Below are positions 1-5,718 of a stretch of 17,575 nt of DNA, piece by piece. Made by a program: the position numbers and the translations under genes. How positions within the stretch are numbered: position 1 is the stretch's first letter; the number at the start of each line of letters is the position of its first letter. Source of the stretch: Syntrophorhabdus sp. (GTDB taxonomy: Bacteria > Desulfobacterota > BSN033 > UBA1163); assembly GCA_020724025.1 (NCBI GenBank), contig DYHU01000049.1, forward strand, positions 1-17,575, written 5' to 3'. The notes below the pieces were generated by a model that worked only from the letters and a program-made list of their open reading frames with translations, ran no database searches and was not told the origin of the DNA.

Positions 1-551
1 GAATATTCGATTTCCCCTCCCATCGGAACACCGTAGGCAATTCGTGTAACCTTAATTCCTAAGGGCCTAATTAATTCGGTGAGGTAGAGAGTGGTCGCTC
101 CCCCTTCAACCGTGGGATTGGTAGCAAGGATCACTTCTATGATCTTTTCCCGTTGAAGACGCTCCATTAGTTCTTTTATTTTTAACTCTCCCGGACCAAT
201 CCCCTCCAGGGGTGAGATGGCCCCATGTAACACATGGTACCTTCCGCTATAGCTCCCTGTATTTTCGATGGCGATGAGGTCATTGGGGCCTTCAACCACA
301 CAAAGAATCTCCGGGGTCCGTCGTGTATCTTGACAGATCCAGCAGGGATCTTCATCTGTCAAATTGAAACAGATGGAACAGAGACGGATCTTCACCTTCA
401 CATCTAAAATGGCTCTCGCTAATTCCTGGGCCTCTGAGAGACTCGATCGTAAAATATAGAAGGCCAGTCTAAAAGCTGTCTTTTTTCCGATGCCGGGAAG
501 TTTTGACAGGGCCTCGATGAGGTGATCAATCGGTTTGGCATGAAGCGGCAT
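1..551 (-). CDS. recR: Recombination mediator protein RecR, 3' end cut by window edge
   Basis: RecR works with RecF and RecO to load RecA at single-strand gaps; it is cytoplasmic and binds DNA as a ring. The visible 183 residues start MPLHAKPIDHLIEALSKLPG. A helix-hairpin-helix segment covers about residues 8-30. A four-cysteine zinc finger has C58, C61, C70 and C73. A Toprim domain begins near EGPND at 87-91 and continues to PTVEGGATT (146-154). Family members are about 200 residues, so roughly 15 C-terminal residues lie outside the window. The ATG is preceded by a purine-rich GAAAGGGAAA site. The order dnaX-ybaB-recR is a widely conserved operon, but here a 240-bp palindromic repeat separates ybaB from recR. 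Identification is secure. Confidence 0.95.
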   Translation of the reverse strand, partial: MPLHAKPIDHLIEALSKLPGIGKKTAFRLAFYILRSSLSEAQELARAILDVKVKIRLCSICFNLTDEDPCWICQDTRRTPEILCVVEGPNDLIAIENTGSYSGRYHVLHGAISPLEGIGPGELKIKELMERLQREKIIEVILATNPTVEGGATTLYLTELIRPLGIKVTRIAYGVPMGGEIEY

Positions 552-580
552 CTTTCTGTTTCCCTTTCGTTAACCCGCCA

Positions 581-822
581 GTTGCAAAAAACAATATCGA
601 AACCGAGCGGGGGCACTGGGCGGCTTCGCCGGGAAGTCGCCGCACAATGCGGCGGGTATTTTCCCAAAGCCTTGCAGCGGCACCTTTGGGAGTAGGCTAC
701 GTGCGTTTCCAGGCAAAACCGGGACTTCACGTAAAGTGACTTCCTCTGTAACCCTTAATTTTTTAAAAATCCGCAATTGCAAGGGTTTGAAAGTGCCCCT
801 GCTCGGGTCCGATATTGCAACA
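581..822. repeat. Palindromic miniature element between ybaB and recR
   Basis: The 277-bp gap between ybaB and recR is almost filled by a structured element. Its ends are imperfect inverted repeats: 592-617 (CAATATCGAAACCGAGCG then GGGGCACT) matches the reverse complement of 792-817 at 23 of 26 positions. Inside are two GC-rich hairpins, one with arms CGCCGCA/TGCGGCG near 637-655 and one with arms CCCAAAG/CTTTGGG near 663-692. No credible protein is encoded. It resembles a MITE or other non-autonomous repeat; target-site duplications were not identified with confidence. Transcription of the operon would have to pass through it. Confidence 0.6.
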
Positions 823-828
823 TCTGGG

Positions 829-1143
829 TTAAAATAGCCCTGGGACACTTAATCCTCCGGTGATCTTCTTCATCTCCTCTGCCATCATCTCCTGTGATTT
901 ACGGATGGCCTCATTCACCGCCGCGGTAATTAAATCCTGAAGCATCTCTATATCCTCCTTGTTGACTACCTCCAGATCAATACGGATTGAGAGGATTTCC
1001 TGCTTCCCATTCATCACAATATTGACCATCCCTCCTCCGGAGCTGGCCTCCACAGTCTTTCCGGCCATCTCCTCCTGGAGTTGAGTTATTTTTGAGTGCA
1101 TCTCTTGGGCCTGTTTTAAGATATTCCCGAAACCTTTTGACAT
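829..1143 (-). CDS. ybaB: YbaB/EbfC family nucleoid-associated protein
   Basis: This 104-residue protein has the full family layout: N-terminal MSKGFGNILKQAQEM, a long amphipathic helix of MHSKITQLQEEMAGKTVEAS type, a central beta strand region around GGGMVNIVMNGKQEILSIRID, and a helical tail ending GGLSVPGLF. Family members are small homodimeric DNA-binding proteins that coat the nucleoid and affect expression; a link to recombination is suspected from their location beside recR. The ATG has a strong GAGGAGG site upstream. It begins 21 bp after the dnaX stop, so the two are almost certainly co-transcribed. Confidence 0.95.
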   Translation of the reverse strand: MSKGFGNILKQAQEMHSKITQLQEEMAGKTVEASSGGGMVNIVMNGKQEILSIRIDLEVVNKEDIEMLQDLITAAVNEAIRKSQEMMAEEMKKITGGLSVPGLF

Positions 1144-1164
1144 CGATTCCTCCTCTGTTTCCTC

Positions 1165-2943
1165 TTATTTCCCCACAATCCTCCCATCAAAGAGGCGGAG
1201 CGCTTCCTGGACAAGAGAGTTCTCCTCTGTCTTGTTCTTTACCCCCTCCTCCAGCTTCTCTCGTTCATTTCTCTCTGCATGGGAGATGGTTCCCTTTGGC
1301 TTCGCTCCTCGCTCCAAAGATGAAATGATCACCTTGGTGTTCTTTTTAAAGTATTCCTGGCAGACCAACTCTAACTGGCTCCGATTCCCTTTCTCCAATA
1401 TTCGGTCATAGTGGAAAGAGTCTTTCTCAAAACCGATTTCAACCTTCTCGTCACTGAGACGAATGGGGGACCCCAAAACCAGAAAGGAACCGAGTATGGG
1501 ATTCTTGGCCCGGGTGAAATCGACCAATCCTCTCCATACCTCTTCTGAAAACTCCCTCGACTCTTCCAGGGCTCTCTCTTCCCGATAAATCTCTATATCT
1601 TTTGTCTCTTCTCTGAAAGAGGACGCCACCTGATCAACTTCGAGCGGGGAGCTTTCCTTCTCTATAACCTTCTCCCTGACCTTTTCTTCAAGACTCTTCT
1701 TGGGCAACTCCCCTCTTCCTAAAAACGGTTTTGATCCGACACTACTTTTACTGCTCTCCGGTCGTGAAATCTCTGCCGGTTTCGTTGACTCTCTGATAGA
1801 AGGAGTTTTTTCCATCCCTTCCAATTTTTTCAGAATCTCATCAATGGGAAGAACGGGGCGAAGGGTAGCCATCCGGATCAGGGTGATCTCCAGCATAGTC
1901 CGGGGAAAGGTGGACTGAGCGATCTCCTCTTCTCCCTTCAGGAGGAGGCTGAAGAGATGGTTCAATTGTTCGAACTGAAACCGCTGTGCCTCTTTTTTTA
2001 ACCCTTCCAACTCCTCCGGAGGTAACTCCATTAGCCCTTCGGGATGCTCGCTCACTTTGATCAGGATCAGGTTGCGGAGAGTGTGAAGGAGATCCTGGCA
2101 GAAGCGTTGAATGTCATACCCGTAGTGATATATATGCTCTACGACCTGAACACACCGTTCTCCATCCCTGTCGGCAATGGCCTCGATGGTATCGGAAAGG
2201 ACCTTCTGGTCGATCAGCCCGAGGACTTCGGTAATATCCTCGTTCCGTATCTCCTTCCCTCCATAAGAGATCACCTGATCGAGAAGGCTCTGGGCATCTC
2301 TCATACTGCCTTCCGATTCCCGGGCAATGACCAGGAGGCCCTTCTGGCTGATTTGAATCCCCTCTTTTTCGACAATTCGCTTCAGGCTCTCGATTACCTC
2401 TTTTAACGGAATCCTCTTGAAGTCATATCGCTGGCATCGGGAGAGGATGGTGGCTGGAATTTTATGGGGTTCGGTAGTGGCAAAGACAAAGATGATATGG
2501 CTGGGAGGCTCTTCGAGAGTCTTCAGGAGGGCATTAAAGGCCTCCCGCGTTAGCATGTGGACTTCGTCGATGATGTAAATCTTATAATGGCTTTTGGCAG
2601 GTGTATAACGGACATTCTCCCTCAGCTCACGAATCTCTTCGATCCCCCGATTCGATGCGCCATCGATCTCGATCACATCCATCGAATTTCCATCCGTGAT
2701 CTCCTTACAATTCGCACATTGATTGCACGGATTGCTCTGAGGGCCCTTTTCACAGTTCAAGGCTTTCGCCAGAATACGGGCGGTGGAGGTTTTACCCACT
2801 CCTCTGGCCCCTGTAAACAGGAAGGCATGGGACACCCGATTTTGAGAAATGGCATTCTGCAGGGTCTGCGTGATGGTTTTCTGCCCGATCACTTCTTCAA
2901 AGACCTGGGGTCTCCATTGCCTTGCCAAAACCAGATAAGACAT
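1165..2943 (-). CDS. dnaX: DNA polymerase III subunits gamma/tau
   Basis: This is the clamp-loader ATPase of the replicative polymerase, 592 residues. The AAA+ module contains Walker A GARGVGKT at 45-52, a zinc site with C64, C73, C76 and C79, Walker B with DEVH at 126-129, and the SRC sensor/arginine-finger motif at 168-170 (ATILSRCQ). Domain III runs to about residue 365. A charged low-complexity linker follows (about 370-460), then a C-terminal domain like that of tau, which contacts the polymerase alpha subunit and the helicase. The length fits a full tau protein. The start MSYLVLARQWRPQ is the usual family N-terminus, with a GGTGAAAG ribosome site. It lies downstream of the SRP RNA gene and upstream of ybaB and recR, a classic arrangement. 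No clear gamma-producing frameshift site was found. Confidence 0.97.
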   Translation of the reverse strand: MSYLVLARQWRPQVFEEVIGQKTITQTLQNAISQNRVSHAFLFTGARGVGKTSTARILAKALNCEKGPQSNPCNQCANCKEITDGNSMDVIEIDGASNRGIEEIRELRENVRYTPAKSHYKIYIIDEVHMLTREAFNALLKTLEEPPSHIIFVFATTEPHKIPATILSRCQRYDFKRIPLKEVIESLKRIVEKEGIQISQKGLLVIARESEGSMRDAQSLLDQVISYGGKEIRNEDITEVLGLIDQKVLSDTIEAIADRDGERCVQVVEHIYHYGYDIQRFCQDLLHTLRNLILIKVSEHPEGLMELPPEELEGLKKEAQRFQFEQLNHLFSLLLKGEEEIAQSTFPRTMLEITLIRMATLRPVLPIDEILKKLEGMEKTPSIRESTKPAEISRPESSKSSVGSKPFLGRGELPKKSLEEKVREKVIEKESSPLEVDQVASSFREETKDIEIYREERALEESREFSEEVWRGLVDFTRAKNPILGSFLVLGSPIRLSDEKVEIGFEKDSFHYDRILEKGNRSQLELVCQEYFKKNTKVIISSLERGAKPKGTISHAERNEREKLEEGVKNKTEENSLVQEALRLFDGRIVGK

Positions 2944-2958
2944 CTTTCACCAATTCGG

Positions 2959-3008
2959 CCCCTCACCTAACTCCTCTCCCCTCAGGGGAGAGGGAAAGGG
3001 TGAGGGGA
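2959..3008. repeat. Inverted repeat between SRP RNA gene and dnaX
   Basis: A nested palindrome fills the gap. Inner arms CCTCTCCCCT/AGGGGAGAGG (about 2973-2993) are enclosed by outer arms CCCCTCACC/GGGTGAGGGG (2959-2967 and 2998-3007). On the minus strand it lies directly after the SRP RNA and could help end or trim that transcript, but it has no U-tract, so it is not a standard intrinsic terminator. Its C-rich/G-rich pattern suggests a dispersed repeat. Confidence 0.5.
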
Positions 3009-3012
3009 ATAA

Positions 3013-3126
3013 CTTGTTGATAGCCAGGCGCCCCTGCGGCACACAAGGTGAATTACTACCGTTGCTTCCTTCCGGACCTGGCGGGGTTTGTAATCTCTCG
3101 TTGCGCAGGACCCGGCTATCAACAAG
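3013..3126 (-). ncRNA. ffs: Signal recognition particle RNA, bacterial small (4.5S) type
   Basis: The minus strand carries the invariant SRP RNA apical core CAGGTCCGGAAGGAAGCA (domain IV, the Ffh binding site), preceded by AACCCCGC and followed by ACGGTA. The RNA folds into one long hairpin closed by perfect 13-bp ends: 3013-3025 CTTGTTGATAGCC pairs with 3114-3126 GGCTATCAACAAG. The length of about 100-114 nt matches the small bacterial form, without an Alu domain. With Ffh it targets nascent membrane proteins to FtsY. Placement just upstream of dnaX is seen in many bacteria. The exact mature ends are inferred from the closing stem. Confidence 0.95.
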
Positions 3127-3148
3127 ATTTCATATAGTTTGGAATTTC

Positions 3149-3231
3149 CAGTTCGTGGTTCGGAGTAACTCATTCAAAAGCTCTTTTTGAATCTCCGATC
3201 TCCCAACTCCGAATTCATAACTCAATTTGGA
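3149..3231. repeat. Dispersed palindromic repeat, copy 1 (GTTCGGAGT family)
   Basis: The left half contains GTTCGTGGTTCGGAGTAACT and the right half CTCCGATCTCCCAACTCCGA with CATAACT, so the two halves are imperfect reverse complements. Two more copies lie at 3443-3520 and 5851-5932, all in tRNA-rich spacers. The rest of this spacer (to 3313) holds a second hairpin-rich stretch, including arms AGCCAAC/GTTGGCT (about 3270-3299), and a sequence like the tRNA trailer hairpins. No gene is visible. Confidence 0.55.
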
Positions 3232-3313
3232 ACAAATTGCATGGCCTGCCATCCGTAGCTTTAGCAGCCAACTACGCTTTTACCAAAGCTTCGTTGGCTA
3301 AATAGCCTGGCTT

Positions 3314-3341
3314 GCCATCCGAAGCTTCAGCGTAGGATGGC
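3314..3341 (-). repeat. Trailer hairpin overlapping the 3' end of tRNA-Ser(GCT)
   Basis: Plus-strand arms GCCATCC (3314-3320) and GGATGGC (3335-3341) pair perfectly around a 14-nt loop GAAGCTTCAGCGTA. On the transcribed strand the GCCA of one arm is the discriminator base plus CCA of the tRNA. The same loop, with a different but still paired stem, follows tRNA-Ser(CGA). Confidence 0.6.
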
Positions 3342-3430
3342 GGAGAGAGAGGGATTCGAACCCTCGATCCCGTTATTAGCAGGATACTCGCTTAGCAGGC
3401 GAGCCCCTTCGGCCTCTCGGGCATCTCTCC
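3338..3430 (-). tRNA. tRNA-Ser(GCT), reads AGC/AGU
   Basis: The RNA starts GGAGAGATGCCCGAGAGGCC and folds as a class II tRNA with a long variable arm. Acceptor arms are GGAGAGA and TCTCTCC. The anticodon stem-loop is CTCGC-CTGCTAA-GCGAG, giving anticodon GCT. The T-arm has the normal GGGTTCGAATCCC. Discriminator G and CCA are encoded. Total length is 93 nt, as expected for tRNA-Ser. Confidence 0.96.
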
Positions 3431-3442
3431 GCTTTAAACAAT

Positions 3443-3520
3443 AGTCCGAAGTTTTTAGTTCGGAGTTCGGAGTAACTCATGAAAATTCTTTCCAACTTTC
3501 CGGACTCCTAACTCTTAACT
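3443..3520. repeat. Dispersed palindromic repeat, copy 2 (GTTCGGAGT family)
   Basis: The left half has AGTTCGGAGTTCGGAGTAAC and the right half CCGGACTCCTAACTCTTAACT, related to the copies at 3149-3231 and 5851-5932. It fills the spacer between two serine tRNA genes. No coding potential is evident. Confidence 0.55.
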
Positions 3521-3537
3521 TATTCAGTAGATGGCCT

Positions 3538-3565
3538 GCCAATCGAAGCTTCAGCGCAGATTGGC
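3538..3565 (-). repeat. Trailer hairpin overlapping the 3' end of tRNA-Ser(CGA)
   Basis: Arms GCCAATC (3538-3544) and GATTGGC (3559-3565) pair around the loop GAAGCTTCAGCGCA. Compared with the hairpin at 3314-3341, the loop is conserved apart from one base, while stem positions beyond GCCA differ on both sides with pairing kept. The GCCA arm is the tRNA 3' end. Confidence 0.6.
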
Positions 3566-3651
3566 GGAGAGGGTGGGATTCGAACCCACGTCTCCTTGCG
3601 GGAGAACCGCTTTTCGAGAGCGGCGCCTTAAGCCAACTCGGCAACCTCTCC
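3562..3651 (-). tRNA. tRNA-Ser(CGA), reads UCG
   Basis: Starts GGAGAGGTTGCCGAGTTGGC. The anticodon stem-loop is CCGCT-CTCGAAA-AGCGG, giving CGA. A long variable arm (CTCCCGCAAGGAGA type) and a normal T-arm GGGTTCGAATCCC are present, and CCA is encoded. Length 90 nt. Its first 72 nt are repeated without change in the interrupted copy at 3724-3838, which lies upstream in transcription order. Confidence 0.96.
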
Positions 3652-3697
3652 AATTACCTCAATAATAAAATGCTCAATACTTCTTCCAACCATCATT

Positions 3698-3724
3698 TGG
3701 CATGAACCTTAAGGGTTCATGCCA
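3698..3724 (-). repeat. Perfect 11-bp hairpin replacing the acceptor tip of interrupted tRNA copy A
   Basis: Arms TGGCATGAACC (3698-3708) and GGTTCATGCCA (3714-3724) are fully complementary with a 5-nt loop. On the minus strand the hairpin begins where copy A loses its last acceptor bases and CCA. There is no U-tract. Confidence 0.6.
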
Positions 3725-3838
3725 GAGGGTGGGATGTGCTCGCTTCGCTCCGCCTCCCTTCGGTCGCCGAACCCACGTCTCCTTGCGGGAGAACCGCTTT
3801 TCGAGAGCGGCGCCTTAAGCCAACTCGGCAACCTCTCC
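3724..3838 (-). pseudogene. Interrupted tRNA-Ser(CGA)-like copy A with T-loop insert
   Basis: From the 5' end (3838) this matches tRNA-Ser(CGA) at 3562-3651 base for base over 72 nt: acceptor 5' strand, D-arm, CGA anticodon arm, variable arm and the T-stem up to GGGTTC. A 33-nt insert (3736-3768), starting GGCGACC and ending GCGAGCAC on the minus strand, then replaces the GA of the T-loop. The T-stem 3' side ATCCCAC and five acceptor bases CCTCT follow, after which the remaining acceptor CC, discriminator and CCA are missing. It cannot form a normal T-loop or be charged as it stands. A pseudogene is the plain reading; a structured non-translational RNA is the alternative. Confidence 0.8.
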
Positions 3839-3854
3839 AAGAAAATTAAAGTCT

Positions 3855-3971
3855 AACGGTAAGGGTAACGAGGCCCGTTTCGGTTACCGGTAACGGTTAC
3901 GTAAAAAGAGAATTAAAGACGGTAAACGTAACCTTTTATGAACGATACGGGCTTCGTAACCGTACCCTTTT
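3855..3971. repeat. GGTAACG-rich palindromic repeat at the 3' end of tadA
   Basis: The outer arms AAGGGTAACGAGGCCCGTTT (about 3861-3880) and the reverse complement of 3943-3970 (CGATACGGGCTTCGTAACCG and following) match imperfectly. The centre repeats GGTTACC/GGTAACG words (3882-3901 and 3919-3932). The right end overlaps the tadA stop codon. It has the look of a miniature inverted-repeat element. Confidence 0.5.
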
Positions 3972-4431
3972 AAGTCCTCCTCTCCTTAAAAAAATCCTTC
4001 AAAATCTCCGCGCACTCCTTTTCAAGAACCCCTCGCCTGACCTCTATCTTGTGGTTAACACCATTATCTTGCAACAATTTAAATTTCGATTCCACCGCTC
4101 CAAATTTTGGCTCCGCTGTTCCGAAAACCAACCTTGAAATTCTGCTGTGAATCATTGCAGAAGCACACATCGAACAGGGTTCAGCCGTCACATACATCAC
4201 CGTATCATTCAGACGGTAGTTTCTCAAAATCTCGCCTCCTTTTCGGAGGACAAGAATCTCAGCATGGGCAGTAGGATCATTAAGTTCAATACATCGGTTA
4301 TGGTCCTTGGCAATCACTTCATTCCCTTTTACCAATATAGCTCCTACTGGAACCTCCTCTCCCTGGCTTGCTTTCCTTGCCTCTTCAAGAGCCATCCTCA
4401 TGTATTTTGTATCAGGCTTTTTATCCTCCAT
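3970..4431 (-). CDS. tadA: tRNA-specific adenosine deaminase TadA
   Basis: TadA deaminates A34 of tRNA-Arg(ACG) to inosine, so that one tRNA reads CGU, CGC and CGA. The 153-residue protein has the cytidine-deaminase fold with the zinc-binding and catalytic HAE motif (H56, E58) and PCSMC (C86, C89). The substrate-side PVGAILV segment lies at about 28-34. Length is usual for the family. It starts MEDKKPDTKYMRMALEEA with an upstream AAGGATAG site. Its expected substrate gene, tRNA-Arg(ACG), lies 107 bp upstream on the same strand. The stop codon falls in a palindromic repeat. A related guanine or cytosine deaminase is less likely given the HAE context and location. Confidence 0.95.
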   Translation of the reverse strand: MEDKKPDTKYMRMALEEARKASQGEEVPVGAILVKGNEVIAKDHNRCIELNDPTAHAEILVLRKGGEILRNYRLNDTVMYVTAEPCSMCASAMIHSRISRLVFGTAEPKFGAVESKFKLLQDNGVNHKIEVRRGVLEKECAEILKDFFKERRT

Positions 4432-4460
4432 TGATCTTCTATCCTTACCAAAGAATCGGC

Positions 4461-4542
4461 GCCCTGAACTGCATTGAGTTCAGGGCTTGCCATGCACTTC
4501 AGGGGATTCATGGCCTGCCATGCACCCTACGTGGTGCATGGC
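4461..4542 (-). repeat. Hairpin array between tRNA-Arg(ACG) and tadA
   Basis: Three stem-loops lie in series. GCCCTGAACT (4461-4470) pairs with AGTTCAGGGC (4477-4486). A weaker one has CCATG arms at about 4490-4513. GCCATGCACC (4517-4526) pairs with GGTGCATGGC (4533-4542), whose outer bases are the discriminator and CCA of the tRNA. A near-identical pair of hairpins follows tRNA-Ser(TGA) at 5330-5382. Confidence 0.65.
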
Positions 4543-4615
4543 GCGCCCAGCCCGACTCGAACGGGCGACCTGCGGATTCGTAGTCCGACGCTCTATCCAT
4601 CTGAGCTATGGGCGC
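4539..4615 (-). tRNA. tRNA-Arg(ACG), TadA substrate
   Basis: Starts GCGCCCATAGCTCAGATGGA. Acceptor arms are GCGCCCA/TGGGCGC with discriminator G and encoded CCA. The anticodon stem-loop CGGA-CTACGAA-TCCG gives ACG, whose A34 is the site of inosine formation. The T-arm is GCCCGTTCGAGTCGGGC. Length 77 nt. Its 5' end lies 5 bp after the stop codon of the small membrane protein gene, so the two are likely on one transcript. Confidence 0.96.
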
Positions 4616-4620
4616 ACCGA

Positions 4621-4944
4621 CTATTTCTTCTTGGGAGGCGAGGGGGAAGGAGGGATCTCCACCTGATAAGCCACATTATGTCCTCGTTGTAAATAATAAC
4701 TCACCTTAATCCGCTCCCCCACGCCAGGTAAGCGGGCAGGAACATAGATGGTCCGTCTGCCCACGGCAAAATTCATCGTTTCTCCTTTGTCACCCTGTAC
4801 GCTAAGGCTCCCCCGGTAAAGGCTGACCACTTTCCCCGAAAAATTAAAATATTGCTGAGCCCGGGAGTTTTCCGCTGCAATCATCACCAGGAACGCCACA
4901 ATCAATACCGACAGAATAATCTCTACCTTCAGGAATCTCCTCAT
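4621..4944 (-). CDS. Small membrane-anchored or exported protein of unknown function
   Basis: The gene encodes 107 residues. I place the start at 4944 (MRRFLKVEIILSVLIVAFLV) because AAAGGGAGGAAA sits just upstream; an ORF extension to 4983 lacks this. Residues 8-25 form one hydrophobic helix, ending near ENSRAQQ, which could be a signal peptide or an anchor. The remainder (about 30-95) is predicted beta-rich, with FSGKVVSLYRGSLSVQG and GERIKVSYYL, like a small OB- or SH3-like barrel. It ends in a proline/lysine tail (PPSPSPPKKK). I do not recognise the family. It lies between tRNA-Ser(GGA) and tRNA-Arg(ACG) in the same direction. Reality as a gene is supported by the ribosome site and signal-like N-terminus. 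Confidence 0.75.
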   Translation of the reverse strand: MRRFLKVEIILSVLIVAFLVMIAAENSRAQQYFNFSGKVVSLYRGSLSVQGDKGETMNFAVGRRTIYVPARLPGVGERIKVSYYLQRGHNVAYQVEIPPSPSPPKKK

Positions 4945-5016
4945 AATGTTTCCTCCCTTTTTCTCCCCGCTACAGTTATTCATCCTCTATCCCCATTATC
5001 TACATGACAATGTAGA

Positions 5017-5109
5017 TGGCGGAGAGAGAGGGATTCGAACCCTCGGTCCCGATTTTGTCGGAACACACGATTTCCAGTCGTGCCCCTTCGGCCTCTCGGG
5101 CATCTCTCC
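5017..5109 (-). tRNA. tRNA-Ser(GGA), reads UCC/UCU
   Basis: Starts GGAGAGATGCCCGAGAGGCC, the same acceptor and D-arm as tRNA-Ser(GCT). The anticodon stem-loop CACGA-CTGGAAA-TCGTG gives GGA. The variable arm is long, the T-arm is normal and CCA is encoded. Length 93 nt. After CCA a hairpin forms with arms ATCTACA/TGTAGAT (4998-5004 and 5011-5017). Confidence 0.96.
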
Positions 5110-5178
5110 TCATCCATGTCTGTTAATCAATTAAATTCCACCTTGTTATCTATCAACCCTTGCTTATCGGCTTCCGCC

Positions 5179-5308
5179 GAGAGAGAGGGATGTGCTCACT
5201 CCGTTCCGCCTCCCCCGCTCTTCGGCGGGGTCGCCGAACCCTCGGTCCCGATTTTGTCGGAACACACGATTTCCAGTCGTGCCCCTTCGGCCTCTCGGGC
5301 ATCTCTCC
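5179..5308 (-). pseudogene. Interrupted tRNA-Ser(GGA)-like copy B with T-loop insert
   Basis: The 5' portion from 5308 through GGGTTC is identical to tRNA-Ser(GGA) at 5017-5109, including the GGA anticodon arm and variable arm. A 44-nt insert (5192-5235) then interrupts the T-loop, starting GGCGACCCCGCC and ending GTGAGCAC on the minus strand, with an internal CCCCGC/GCGGGG stem. ATCCCTC and six acceptor bases TCTCTC follow. The last acceptor base, discriminator and CCA are replaced by a small hairpin with arms TCGGC/GCCGA. The architecture matches copies A and C. Confidence 0.8.
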
Positions 5309-5329
5309 GTTTCAAACAAAATACATGGC

Positions 5330-5382
5330 GCCCTAAACCATACCAGGTTCAGGGCTGCCATGCACCCTACGTGGTGCATGGC
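5330..5382 (-). repeat. Trailer hairpins after tRNA-Ser(TGA)
   Basis: A first stem-loop (GCCCT and AGGGC ends, 5330-5355) is followed by GCCATGCACC (5357-5366) pairing with GGTGCATGGC (5373-5382) around CTACGT. The second hairpin is identical to the one that follows tRNA-Arg(ACG) at 4517-4542, and its outer arm includes the tRNA discriminator and CCA. Confidence 0.65.
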
Positions 5383-5466
5383 GGAGGGAGTAGGATTCGA
5401 ACCCACGTCCCGTTTCCGGGAAGCGGTTTTCAAGACCGCCGCCTTAAACCACTCGGCCATCCCTCC
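5379..5466 (-). tRNA. tRNA-Ser(TGA), reads UCA/UCG
   Basis: Starts GGAGGGATGGCCGAGTGGTT. The anticodon stem-loop GCGGT-CTTGAAA-ACCGC gives TGA. The variable arm stem is TCCCG-GAAA-CGGGA, the T-arm is GTGGGTTCGAATCCTAC, and CCA is encoded. Length 88 nt. With the GGA, CGA and GCT genes it completes the serine set. Confidence 0.96.
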
Positions 5467-5524
5467 TGCTCTTCCTAACAAATATCCACTCTGTTCCCAA
5501 TATTTAGCCTTTTGTATTATTTTA

Positions 5525-5677
5525 GCTCTTTGAAAAAGGTTACCTAATCCCCCTTCATCCCCCTTTGTCAAAAGGGGGAAAAATTTCCCCTCCCTTTGGT
5601 CTCCGACCCAGAGCGGTCTCTGACCCGGAGGGCAAAGGGAGGTGGGGAGGGATTTTAAAAAGTTTGTTTCAAACCGC
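5525..5677. repeat. Palindromic miniature element, copy with a hairpin-loop insertion
   Basis: It begins GCTCTTTGAAAAAGGTTACC and ends AGTTTGTTTCAAACCGC. Two internal C-rich/G-rich hairpins are present, with CCCCCTTTGTC/AAAAGGGGG arms and CCTCCCTTT/AAAGGGAGG arms. The copy at 7317-7436 is closely similar but shorter. The extra bases here lie in the loop of the second hairpin and contain the direct repeat GGTCTCCGACCC / GGTCTCTGACCC. Confidence 0.7.
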
Positions 5678-5718
5678 AAAATAGATACAGTCTTTTTAAT
5701 CTTTGCTTCTGTCGAAGC

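Noticed and set aside
570..848. 92-codon open frame on the minus strand between ybaB and recR
   Set aside because: It lies inside the palindromic element and has no recognisable protein features.
1993..1999. A-run in dnaX as a programmed frameshift site for gamma
   Set aside because: It falls within domain III near residue 315-320, before the usual end of gamma, and no stimulatory structure was recognised.
2974..3008. Intrinsic terminator after the SRP RNA gene
   Set aside because: The stem is strong but no U-tract follows, so it is listed only as an inverted repeat.
5164..5679. 171-codon open frame on the minus strand
   Set aside because: It runs through tRNA-Ser(TGA), its trailer hairpins, a palindromic repeat and interrupted copy B. 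The frame is open by chance and has no plausible start context.
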